Positions 19,127-26,654 of a stretch of DNA of 61,489 nucleotides are shown in pieces. Source of the DNA: Gammaproteobacteria bacterium (lineage in GTDB: Bacteria; Pseudomonadota; Gammaproteobacteria; Steroidobacterales; Woeseiaceae); contig JAADHU010000045.1 of the NCBI GenBank assembly GCA_013151645.1, positions 1-61,489 of the forward strand, given 5' to 3'. The stretch's first letter is position 1, and the number at the start of each line of letters is the position of its first letter. The position numbers and the translations under genes were made by a program. Under the pieces are notes generated by a model. That model saw only the letters and a program-made list of their open reading frames with translations, searched no databases and was not told the DNA's origin.

Positions 19127-20473
19127 TCATGCCGTTGTACTCTCCTGTTCAGTTTGTTGCCGGGTATGCGCCTGATCCCGCTCGTTGTACTGGCGCCCGA
19201 TCCACAATGCCAGGGTTGCCCAAATGGCGGCCAGTGGCACACAAATAATGGAAACGCCGGCGAGGCCCATGCCGGCCGCATTCATCAGCCTGATGCACCA
19301 GGCTGAGACCAGGTCCGCGCCTCGATAGACCGTCGTATCAATAAAATTCTTGGCCTTGTAACGTGCTTCGGGTGATACCACTGCGTAAAGCATGTCCGTG
19401 GTCGGCTTGGTCAGGCTAAAGCCGATGGAACGCATCAACATTTGCAACGCAGCCAGCACCACGAATGTCGGGTTCATGGCAAGTACGGCGAAACCGATCA
19501 TCGCGATGACCGGCAGGACCGAGAGCGTCGCGCCCACCCCGAAACGCTTCACGGAAAGCCGCACGATTAATAATTGCCCGATGAGAGAAAAGCCGTTGGT
19601 CAAGGTATTGAGTAAGGCAAAAACCTGCGTCTGTTTGTCGGTGTCGGGGAATGTGTCAGCGACCATTGCAGCCATGGACATATACATTACGCCACCCAAA
19701 AAATTGGCCAACAGCAGAGCGCCGGCGATGGCTCTGAAAAAGGGTGAAGTCATCACCCGCCGGATGCCCGCCAACGGACTTCCGCCCAGTGGCACATCGC
19801 TTTCGACGGCCTCTCGCTGCGCGCCAATTTCGTGTTTTGATGTCCAGCGACGTAATCGATAGATGCAATAAACAGCGACCAGCAGCAGCAGGGCAGCCAG
19901 TGGCAACAGGTTTTCGAAACCGATGGGTATGACAATAATGCTGGTGACGATACCGCCGAGCAGCGCTCCGGCGCTGCCCCCGGCCGTAATGACTCCGAAC
20001 AAACGCCGACATTGTTCTTTCGTATAGATGTCGGCCATGAAGCTCCAGAAAACCGATACGACAAACAGATTGAAGACGCTGAGCCAGACAAAAAACGAGC
20101 GCGCGATCCAGACCTTGTCCAGGTTATTGACATCGACGTAGCTGAACGCAGCATAAAAGAACAGTATGTTAGCGATGAAAAAATAATAAACCCAGGGGAG
20201 GAACGCTTTGCGCGCGAATCGCGAGGCGACCCAGCCGAATACCGGTGTCGCCAGGATCATGACGGTGAACGTGCCGGTGAATAGCCAGGGAATGTTGCGG
20301 GTTCCGCCGACAATGGCCATCGCTTCACGCACGGAGCGCAGCATGTAATAGGCGGCCAGCAAACAAAAGAAATAGGCGAATGACCAGGCCACTGCCGAAA
20401 ATTCGTCACGCCGGATGCCGAAGGTGCGGGTAATCAGCGCGGCTGGAGACCCGCCACGGGTTGCTTGATTCAT
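19127..20473 (-). CDS. MFS/Tlc-like (NTP/NDP exchange-like) transporter
   Basis: The protein is 448 aa with about 12 transmembrane helices. RRDEFSAVAWSFAYFFCLLA, AAYYMLRSVREAMAIVGG and PSPEARYKAKNFIDTTVYR-like text near residue 365 (VVSPEARYKAKNFIDTTVYR) resemble the Tlc/NTT family of ATP/ADP exchangers and related free-living MFS proteins. The real substrate in free-living bacteria is not known, and a nucleotide role should not be assumed. The start is ATG 20473. A downstream RDD gene may be cotranscribed. Confidence 0.7.
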   Translation of the reverse strand: MNQATRGGSPAALITRTFGIRRDEFSAVAWSFAYFFCLLAAYYMLRSVREAMAIVGGTRNIPWLFTGTFTVMILATPVFGWVASRFARKAFLPWVYYFFIANILFFYAAFSYVDVNNLDKVWIARSFFVWLSVFNLFVVSVFWSFMADIYTKEQCRRLFGVITAGGSAGALLGGIVTSIIVIPIGFENLLPLAALLLLVAVYCIYRLRRWTSKHEIGAQREAVESDVPLGGSPLAGIRRVMTSPFFRAIAGALLLANFLGGVMYMSMAAMVADTFPDTDKQTQVFALLNTLTNGFSLIGQLLIVRLSVKRFGVGATLSVLPVIAMIGFAVLAMNPTFVVLAALQMLMRSIGFSLTKPTTDMLYAVVSPEARYKAKNFIDTTVYRGADLVSAWCIRLMNAAGMGLAGVSIICVPLAAIWATLALWIGRQYNERDQAHTRQQTEQESTTA

Positions 20474-20562
20474 TGGGGGTAATGGACGGTGATGACGGTC
20501 ATCGTTGGGCTGTCCGAGAGCGGTGGCCGGGCGTTCGTGTACTATCTACAACTACGCAGGGG

Positions 20563-20580
20563 GGCGCAAGCATTTGCGCC
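20563..20580 (+). promoter_or_regulatory. Hairpin in the 5' untranslated region of the MAPEG gene
   Basis: GGCGCAA (20563-20569) and TTGCGCC (20574-20580) form a perfect 7-bp stem with a 4-base loop, 37 bp before the ATG. A TACTAT at about 20540 is a candidate -10 element, which would place the hairpin at the very start of the transcript. No T-run follows, so it is not a standard terminator. Confidence 0.4.
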
Positions 20581-20617
20581 ATTCCAATTGCGAATACCAC
20601 GAAAAAGAGGCTCCAAA

Positions 20618-21007
20618 ATGGAAGCAATTGCAATTATCACCATTCTCGCTTTGATGCAGGCGTATGCATTCGCTATTCAGGTCGGACAGGCGCGGACCAA
20701 GCACGGCGTGAAAGCGCCCGACACATCAGGACATGAAGATTTCGACCGTATGTTTCGCATTCATCAAAATACGATGGAACAACTCATTGTGTTTATACCG
20801 GCGCTATGGATTTTTGGACTGTACGTACACGCTCTGGCTGGTGCGGGTATCGGTCTCGTGTTCGTAATCGGCCGTTTCATTTATCGCGGGGCCTATCTGA
20901 AAGATCCGGCATCTCGTGGTCTGGGTTTCGGTCTCGGTGCGATCGCGATGGCGATTTTAATGCTGGGTGGTTTGATTGGCGCAGCGATGTCGTACATGGC
21001 TGGATAG
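20618..21007 (+). CDS. MAPEG family membrane protein
   Basis: The protein is 129 aa with four predicted helices. FDRMFRIHQNTMEQLIVFIP is the conserved MAPEG segment, with the R-x-H-Q-N-x-x-E pattern that contacts glutathione in eukaryotic members. FVIGRFIYRGAYLKDPASRGLGF is the second signature. Bacterial members are poorly characterised; glutathione transferase activity is known for some. The ATG at 20618 is preceded by AGAGG, and the upstream part of the longer frame is noncoding. It is transcribed alone, divergent from the transporter. Confidence 0.88.
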   Translation: MEAIAIITILALMQAYAFAIQVGQARTKHGVKAPDTSGHEDFDRMFRIHQNTMEQLIVFIPALWIFGLYVHALAGAGIGLVFVIGRFIYRGAYLKDPASRGLGFGLGAIAMAILMLGGLIGAAMSYMAG

Positions 21008-21035
21008 CGGCATTGAAGACAGGCGTTTGAAGCAC

Positions 21036-21083
21036 CGAAGACCGCCGTCTTCGCGAGGAGCGCGGCGACGCGACGATCTCTGT
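21036..21083. repeat. Degenerate dispersed repeat upstream of the HNH pseudogene
   Basis: A hairpin CGAAGAC/GTCTTCG (21036-21042 and 21047-21053) leads into GCGAGGAGCGCGGCGACGCG, which resembles the common GCGAGGAGCG...GCGACG dispersed repeat of many bacterial genomes. It fills most of the gap between the MAPEG gene and the pseudogene. The assignment is from pattern memory. Confidence 0.45.
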
Positions 21084-21121
21084 TTAGTATGTAAATATGC
21101 CTTATTATCAGTTAGTTACAT

Positions 21122-22188
21122 GTGATATATTGGATGTTCATACAGGCTAATGAAGCGCACGAGATCACCCGTGACCACTGCCTCATCGCCAATGAAGAAA
21201 ACGAAGACTATCTGCTGGGCATTGCCAAACACGGCACCGCTCATCATGTGGAAAAGCTGGTTTCACTTTATCGGGGCTGCAAACGGCAGCAGGACAATGA
21301 CGCCGCAAATATAGCCCACAAGAAACGTGAACTACAGTGCCATTACGATACCGACGGATGCCTGGTCATTCACGGCCGTATCCCGGCGGAGCAGGGCGCC
21401 CTGATTAGGAAGGCACTGGACCGGGCAATGGAACAAAACAACCAGCCGAAACCCCACCATCAGGACGTCCCCGCGGGGACGCCGGCAGATCCCTTCTACA
21501 CCCAAAGAGCCGACGCCCTGGCGAAACTCGCGGAAACCTACCTGGCGTCCGAGCAAACCCCGACCTCAACGGCCGACCGCCACCAGGTAGTAGTCCACGT
21601 CACCCCAAAACCCTGCAAGAGTCCGCTCATGTAGGAGCGAGACCTGACTCGCGCCCCCCCCAATCCAAACGACCCTGCATCCCCCAACCTTTCCCACATC
21701 GAAAACGGGCCCCACGCCCCCGCGGGGACGTCGCGCCGCATAGCCTGCGATTGCTCAATCATAAAATTGACGGAAGACGAACGGGGCGAACCGCTCTCCA
21801 TTGGCCGAAAAGCTCGCACACCCAATTCATTGATGGCCACCACATTCAGCATTGGGCTGATGGCGGTGAGACATGCCTGGACAACCTGGTGCAGCTTTGT
21901 CGCCGACATCACCGGCTGGTGCACGAAGGGGGCTTTGGTTGTGAACGCAATTCAGAGGGTACGTTGGTGTTTACGGATCCGCGAGGCAATATTCCGGCCG
22001 ATTATTTCGAACTGCCGTACATCGAGAAAAACGCGAACCCCGTCGCATGGCTGGATTCTCAAACCCCGGGTCTGAACATCGACGCCGATACCTGTAAACC
22101 GAAAACGGTGGCAGGTGAACGCATGGACTGGAATCTTGCGGTCGGGCATTTGTTTACTGAACGTGAACCGGAGCGGCCGCAACCTTGA
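21122..22188 (+). pseudogene. Decayed DUF222/13E12-type HNH endonuclease gene
   Basis: The text is split over at least three frames. Frame one (to 21634) reads EENEDYLLGIAKHGTAHHVE and DRHQVVVHV, the middle of the DUF222 domain, but lacks the usual N-terminal 100 or more residues. A second frame near 21725-21820 carries RRIACDCSI and EDERGEPLSIGRKAR. A third frame (21751-22188) carries the HNH core HHIQHWADGGETCLDNL and HHRLVHEGGFG. The CRFPGC zinc-finger segment that normally precedes the HNH core is deleted. A REP-like palindrome (GCGAG 21637-21641, CTCGC 21648-21652) and a C-run lie at the first break. The gene is not functional. Confidence 0.85.
21628..21655. repeat. REP-like palindrome inside the HNH pseudogene
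   Basis: TGTAGGAGCGAG, a 6-base loop, then CTCGCGCC: a short stem of the type found in gammaproteobacterial TGTAGGAGCG REP elements. It is followed by a run of seven C residues. It sits exactly where the first reading frame is lost, so it may be the lesion itself. Confidence 0.4.
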
Positions 22189-22235
22189 GACGATGTTGAA
22201 TTCGAGTTTCCGGTGCTCACCGACCCGTCCGCGTG

Positions 22236-23195
22236 TCAATCAACCTGGCCGAAAACACCCCGTTCAGACAACATCGCATCTATCTGATCCTCCTCAATTG
22301 CGAGGTGAGTCAAAGTTTGCGGGTCGAGGCCGGCATCAACCGCCAGCGCCGCGACACGGCCCTGGCGGTTAATCAACGTTTGCGGAATCATCGCGTTGAG
22401 CGGATCCTGGTAGGCTTCATCCGGTGAGATAATCGTCCATCCCCTTGCGCGCAATGCCGCCACGAGATCGCCAATGAACATCGCGGCCATGTCATTTTCG
22501 TGCAGCAGGAGAATGTGTGCGGGCGAGCGGCCGAACGTGTTGGTGGCGATATCGTCGTAAAATAAGACAGCACCGAGCAACAGGTCGACATAGGCATCGC
22601 GCAGTGCCTTCGTGTCGACACTGCGACCTGCTCTCACTGCCGCTTGCCACTGTTGATCCAGATACCAGTCGTAGTTGTCGACCGTGACGTAACCATTCGC
22701 CAACCCGCGTTCGTTGAGCGCGAACCGCACGGCATCCCGCTTGGCCAGCGGCGTTCCTTCATCCAGGTACGGGAAACGCATCCATGCACGTCGATTCGAG
22801 AAAGCAGCCAGCAGAGTCTCGGCGTAATCGATATCCGCGATGTAATCGTCGGTATCCGTTCGACTAAGCCAGGCATGTGAGTGTGTGTGATTCGCAATCA
22901 GGTGCCCGGCCTCGGCATAACGCTCAATGCGCGCCACTCCTTTCGTCATGCTCAGATGATCCGTTTTTACGAAGAACACCACCGGGCCGGTCTCCGCCGA
23001 CTGCAAGGCCTTGATGAGGGCGGTGGTCCGTTGTTCGCCACTGAATATTGCACCGTCACCCCGGGGAGCGTCGTCGAACGATAAGGCGATGCGCTTGACA
23101 GCGGTTTGTTGCGGCGGCTCATCGGCTGCGAGCAGGTTCTGGCTGAGGCCCTGGCTGAGGCTCAAGGCAACAATGATCAATAGTAGTGTTCGCAT
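22236..23195 (-). CDS. Secreted polysaccharide deacetylase (NodB-type)
   Basis: The protein is 319 aa with a signal peptide (cleavage after about residue 24, LLAADEPP). The NodB domain shows motif 1 ALSFDDAP (Asp41-Asp42), motif 2 NHTHSH with the metal-binding His103 and His107, and motif 3 MRFPYLDEG. LLLHENDMAAMF near residue 225 supplies the late catalytic His region. Such enzymes remove N- or O-acetyl groups from peptidoglycan, chitin or exopolysaccharide; the substrate here is unknown. It is third in the operon blaI / M56-M23 / deacetylase (24-bp gap), which points to cell-wall polysaccharide. Confidence 0.85.
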   Translation of the reverse strand: MRTLLLIIVALSLSQGLSQNLLAADEPPQQTAVKRIALSFDDAPRGDGAIFSGEQRTTALIKALQSAETGPVVFFVKTDHLSMTKGVARIERYAEAGHLIANHTHSHAWLSRTDTDDYIADIDYAETLLAAFSNRRAWMRFPYLDEGTPLAKRDAVRFALNERGLANGYVTVDNYDWYLDQQWQAAVRAGRSVDTKALRDAYVDLLLGAVLFYDDIATNTFGRSPAHILLLHENDMAAMFIGDLVAALRARGWTIISPDEAYQDPLNAMIPQTLINRQGRVAALAVDAGLDPQTLTHLAIEEDQIDAMLSERGVFGQVD

Positions 23196-23219
23196 GGAGA
23201 TATCCCTGACTGTCGGCCA

Positions 23220-24647
23220 TCAAATCCGAATCAAACGGTTGAGCGGCAGTATTGTTAATGGATCAACCAGCTTGCCCGACTCATAGGTTTCAATATGTAC
23301 GTGCGGGCCGCTGCTGCGACCGGTGTTGCCCACCGTTGCAATTGTTGTTCCTCGCCGGATACGCTGCCCGGTGTTGACGTGGTAGTCGTCCAGATGCGCC
23401 AACAAGATGCGGACACCGTTATCCAGGCGGATAACAAGCACGTTTCCGTAGGCCGGATTATTGTCGTACAAGTCGGTCGCTGCCTCGACTATTCCATTGG
23501 CTGGGGCAAGAATCGACGTGCCAGTGGGTGCCGCTATGTCCACTCCGTTGTGCATGCGCTTTTGGGGTTTATTGAAGGGGTCCGTAGCCATGCCGAAAGG
23601 TGACGTCAAGCGACCGCTTAACAGGCTTTCGAAAGCTTCGGCGGCACCCGGGACGACGGCGCTTGCATCGGCGTTCGCATTCGGCGACAGAACTACGGTA
23701 CCGGTTGTGCAAAGGCCAATGATGACAATGGCCAGAAAAAAGTAATGGCGAAAATGTTTGAAAGACGACGTATTTCCAGTCAGTATTTGTTCAATTCTCA
23801 TCTTTTCACTCCTTAGATGACGGGTTGAGAATGAGGCGGCCGGGTACTGCAATACCCGGTTCGCCGTTATTCGAAAAGCTTTGAGCACGGTCTCTGCATA
23901 TGCTCGCCGGTTTTCGTGGCTGCGATTTTCAGTGACCGCTCTATCGCACTGAACTTCTACACTTTCCAGCCAACGCGAGAAAAACAGGTGTGCAAAGGGA
24001 GATATCCAGCAGAATGCGAGTGCGGCGCGCAGCAGCAAGCCCCACTCGTCGTCACGGTTTTCTACGTGGTGACGCTCGTGCTCAACGACGTTGGAGAGTT
24101 CGTCGACCGACAGTTGCTCTATGAAGTGTTGTGAAACAACGATTCGCGAACACCTGCGTCGGGCGAGCGAAGCAATAGCAAACGGTGCACAGTCGTGCGG
24201 TGAAACCCAGATTCGGGTTCCACTCGAGTGCATTAGCGGTGCGGCTTTGTTGGCGATCACCCACGCACGCCGCCGCCCGATTATTAAACGCAACAACATC
24301 AACAACACACCGATCAGGTAGAACGCGGCGGCCATCATCACGAAGGAACGACGAAGCGTTGTTGCGGCACTGTCTGCGATCGTCGACGGCTCCTGAACGA
24401 GCCACCCGATGGCGTCCATGGGGACGCTGACGTAAGGAACCTGCAAGGCGAGCGATGGGTTGGAAAACGACAGCGCATCGAATGCTTGTGCGATCAAGGG
24501 GACGATGAGCGCGGTTAACAAGAGTACGGACCAGAAGGCGGGCCAATGACGTACGCCGGCGATGAATTTTGAAAACGCCCACGCCAGGAGCGCCGCGAAC
24601 ACGCTGGCCATGAACATCGATGCACCATACGCGAACACGTGCGTCAT
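23220..24647 (-). CDS. Fused M56 (BlaR1-type) and M23 (LytM-type) metallopeptidase
   Basis: The protein is 475 aa. The BlaR1-like half has helices at about 5-28, 35-58 and 101-123, then the cytoplasmic gluzincin motif HERHH (190-194) with Glu231/Asp235 in ESVEVQCDRAV, and a fourth helix at 301-320. In BlaR1 the region after this helix is a penicillin-binding sensor. Here it is a periplasmic M23 endopeptidase-like domain (about 346-465) with all zinc and catalytic positions: HNGVD (His366, Asp370), LLAHL (His418) and HVH (449-451). The gene overlaps blaI by 4 bp. A wall-sensing or wall-cutting receptor that cleaves the BlaI-like repressor is inferred. Confidence 0.88.
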   Translation of the reverse strand: MTHVFAYGASMFMASVFAALLAWAFSKFIAGVRHWPAFWSVLLLTALIVPLIAQAFDALSFSNPSLALQVPYVSVPMDAIGWLVQEPSTIADSAATTLRRSFVMMAAAFYLIGVLLMLLRLIIGRRRAWVIANKAAPLMHSSGTRIWVSPHDCAPFAIASLARRRCSRIVVSQHFIEQLSVDELSNVVEHERHHVENRDDEWGLLLRAALAFCWISPFAHLFFSRWLESVEVQCDRAVTENRSHENRRAYAETVLKAFRITANRVLQYPAASFSTRHLRSEKMRIEQILTGNTSSFKHFRHYFFLAIVIIGLCTTGTVVLSPNANADASAVVPGAAEAFESLLSGRLTSPFGMATDPFNKPQKRMHNGVDIAAPTGTSILAPANGIVEAATDLYDNNPAYGNVLVIRLDNGVRILLAHLDDYHVNTGQRIRRGTTIATVGNTGRSSGPHVHIETYESGKLVDPLTILPLNRLIRI

Positions 24648-25027
24648 TGATTCACGTCCTTGTCGTCCACCCCTTGTTGTTTCAGGAGTGCATCTAACTC
24701 TGCGAGTTCTGCCTCGCTGAGTAGTTGACTCCGAACCAGGTTGGAAACCGGCAGTCCGCCCTCAAGGCCAAGTACCTCGGCCGCAAAGGTTCTTACCAAG
24801 CCTGCCAGCGTAGGAATTTTCTTCAGTTTCGCGCGGTACACCTTCAGTCCGTGGAAATCCGCAACGCCGATCATCTTTTTTCGGATCATTCGTTCGACGG
24901 TTTTCCGTGTCGAGGAATACGACCAGGACAGCGTATCCGCGACACCGTCGTGAATTTCACGGATGCTTTGAGTCCCGGACAGCCACAGGTGCTTTAGAAT
25001 GACGAGTTCTGTAGGCGCAGGAATCAT
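24644..25027 (-). CDS. BlaI/MecI/CopY-family repressor
   Basis: This is a 127-aa winged-helix repressor. TELVILKHLWLSGTQSIREI, then SYSSTRKTVERMIRKKMIGV, is the typical PT.AE..IL..LW...TV.E... / .Y.TV.T.L.RL..KG pattern. The C-terminal helices (SEAELAELDALLKQQG) serve dimerisation. Family members repress their own operon until cleaved by a BlaR/MecR peptidase; here the cognate peptidase would be the overlapping M56-M23 gene. It starts at ATG 25027 with no Shine-Dalgarno; the predicted transcript begins at or next to the A of the ATG. Confidence 0.9.
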   Translation of the reverse strand: MIPAPTELVILKHLWLSGTQSIREIHDGVADTLSWSYSSTRKTVERMIRKKMIGVADFHGLKVYRAKLKKIPTLAGLVRTFAAEVLGLEGGLPVSNLVRSQLLSEAELAELDALLKQQGVDDKDVNQ

Positions 25028-25033
25028 GTCGCG

Positions 25034-25062
25034 ACTATGTGACAGTTGTCACGTCATGTCAA
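25034..25062 (-). promoter_or_regulatory. blaI-operon promoter with palindromic operator in the spacer
   Basis: On the minus strand a consensus -35 TTGACA (25057-25062) and a -10 CATAGT (25034-25039) are exactly 17 bp apart. The spacer holds GTGACAGTTGTCAC (25039-25052 on the plus strand), a 6+2+6 palindrome whose core ACA-N2-TGT fits BlaI/MecI operators. It also nearly fits a CRP site. Binding here would block polymerase. Six bases separate the -10 from the blaI ATG. Confidence 0.65.
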
Positions 25063-25105
25063 GACGGCGGCTGCACTCTATTCAAAAGCAGACATTTTAA
25101 GCCGT

Positions 25106-25483
25106 TCAGCGTGGTAACGGCCGTGCACTATTCCTGATGTTCATCAGGCTTGACGGGAGGATCACCGAAACGACCGTAATCAAGGTGGCAAGAAGGATCC
25201 AGTGGAGTCCGATGCCCGTAGCGAAGACGGTGAGTTGGAGAACCCGTTCGTCGACAGCCACAATCGTACCCGGCTCGTTGAGCGCGCCGATCCCGCTCCA
25301 CATTGCTACGGCCAAAGCCACGATCATAGCCACGATGCCCGGCAAGGCGCGAAACCAGGGAAACTCAATAGGCCGACGCGCAGCCGCCTCTCGTTCCACT
25401 GCCGCCATCACAGATTCCAAGAATTTCGACGATGGGGTGACCTTATCTTCATCGGTGAGTAGGCGGTCTATGTCGTTTTGCAT
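25106..25483 (-). CDS. Small membrane protein paired with the ECF sigma factor
   Basis: The protein is 125 aa. The N-terminal about 47 residues are soluble (MQNDIDRLLTDEDKVTPSSKF...), then there are two hydrophobic helices at about 48-70 and 86-110. The start codon overlaps the sigma-factor stop (TGATG), so it is coupled to the sigma gene, the usual position of an anti-sigma factor. It lacks the zinc-binding H-x3-C-x2-C motif of classical ZAS anti-sigmas, so that role is inference from position. GTG 25486 is an alternative start. I do not recognise the family. Confidence 0.7.
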   Translation of the reverse strand: MQNDIDRLLTDEDKVTPSSKFLESVMAAVEREAAARRPIEFPWFRALPGIVAMIVALAVAMWSGIGALNEPGTIVAVDERVLQLTVFATGIGLHWILLATLITVVSVILPSSLMNIRNSARPLPR

Positions 25484-26019
25484 CACAGTCGTTTTTCCAG
25501 TTTCGATTCGAGAAAAGCCCGTCCCCTGGAGAGTCTTGCCTTTACGGTGCCTTCGGGCAACTCCAGACTCCGAGCTGTAGTCGCGATATCCTTATCGTGA
25601 AAATAAAAGAGTATCAGTGGATCGCGGTATTTTGGTGGCAGTGATCGCAGCGCCGTCTGCACGATGCGGCGGCGATCAGCTTCACTGGCGGTGTCTTCCA
25701 GTGAGACCACGGGCGTCACGGTCTCGTCCATCTCAACGGTTTCCGGCATGAACCGGCGCATCTCGGTCCGATACACATTCGTCGCCAATGCGAATAGCCA
25801 GGTGGAAAATGCGGCATCGCGACGCCACGACCCGAGACGACGGAACGCACGGAGAAAAGCCTCCTGTGCCATATCTTCCGCCCTTCCGCGATCACGGCAA
25901 AACCGGTAGGCAAGATTGACCAGGGGACCTTGCCAGCGCTCGACGATGGTCGAAAACGCCGCCGTGTCGCCCTCCAGAATACGCTCGATCGCAGCCTCAT
26001 CCTTCGCCGCCTTGCTCAT
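25483..26019 (-). CDS. ECF-type RNA polymerase sigma factor
   Basis: The protein is 178 aa. Sigma region 2 (LVNLAYRFCRDRGRAEDMAQ, then EAFLRAFRRLGSWRRDAAFS) binds core polymerase and the -10 element. Region 4 (LPPKYRDPLILFYFHDKDIA, then EGTVKARLSRGRAFLESKL) has the helix-turn-helix for the -35. No region 1.1 or 3 is present, as in extracytoplasmic-function sigmas. It heads a minus-strand run with the small membrane protein, and blaI starts 79 bp further on. The divergent 126-aa membrane protein gene lies 147 bp away and could be a target. Confidence 0.92.
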   Translation of the reverse strand: MSKAAKDEAAIERILEGDTAAFSTIVERWQGPLVNLAYRFCRDRGRAEDMAQEAFLRAFRRLGSWRRDAAFSTWLFALATNVYRTEMRRFMPETVEMDETVTPVVSLEDTASEADRRRIVQTALRSLPPKYRDPLILFYFHDKDIATTARSLELPEGTVKARLSRGRAFLESKLEKRL

Positions 26020-26097
26020 TTGCCCTTATCCATAACCAATTAGACGGCTGCAATCTTCTCCCGGTTGCATTATTTTCGTGCGCTGATCAAAGAAAAC

Positions 26098-26114
26098 GCA
26101 ACCGAAACGGTTGC
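26098..26114. promoter_or_regulatory. Inverted repeat in the sigma / membrane protein divergent region
   Basis: GCAACCG-AAA-CGGTTGC is a perfect 7+3+7 inverted repeat, 53 bp before the ATG of the 126-aa gene. A third half-site CGGTTGC occurs at 26062-26068. It could be an operator for either divergent gene; no terminator-like T-run follows. Confidence 0.4.
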
Positions 26115-26166
26115 CTCCTCGTCTGACAGACTGAGAACGCGGAACTACCGCGAAAGGAGTTTACTC

Positions 26167-26547
26167 ATGTCAGCAGCATTTTGGTTCATGATCACCGTTG
26201 TAGGGACCGCAATATTTGCCTTTATCTCCGTGGTCGTTTGGCTTGAGGCGAGGACGAAAGAGCGCGAAGCGCACTATCGCAGCGAAACGGTCAAAAAGAT
26301 CGCGGAATCGGGCAACTCCGACGCCGCACTGGAATACCTCCGGGAAGTCGAGAGAGCAGACGCCGTACGAGCGCGTGCGAAAGCCCGCATTGGCGGTCTC
26401 ATTACAACAGCGGTCGGCGTGGCGTTCATGATTTTCATGCATCAGCTCGCATCGGGAACCGCGATCTACCTGGTCGGATTGATGCCTCTTCTGGTCGGCG
26501 TGGCGCTTCTCATCGCTTCTGAGTTCTTGATGAAACCAGCGGACTGA
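26167..26547 (+). CDS. Small membrane protein next to the ECF sigma gene
   Basis: The protein is 126 aa. One N-terminal helix (about 5-25) is followed by a charged amphipathic stretch with TKEREAHYRSETVKKIAESG and LEYLREVERADAVR, then two C-terminal helices (about 77-120). It resembles the DUF6249-like proteins often found beside sigma factors, but I am not sure of the family. The start at ATG 26167 is fixed by a strong AAAGGAG ending 7 bp upstream; the longer frame is noncoding leader. It is divergent from the ECF sigma gene and is a candidate member of that regulon. Confidence 0.75.
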   Translation: MSAAFWFMITVVGTAIFAFISVVVWLEARTKEREAHYRSETVKKIAESGNSDAALEYLREVERADAVRARAKARIGGLITTAVGVAFMIFMHQLASGTAIYLVGLMPLLVGVALLIASEFLMKPAD

Positions 26548-26654
26548 ACAAACCCGGGGCTACTCTTCAGTACGGGGTGACCGCTTGTGGCCGCGCTTTG
26601 CAGGTTGCCAATGCTGAACACCACTGGCGGCGAAGGCCGCGTAAACTTTAGGCC

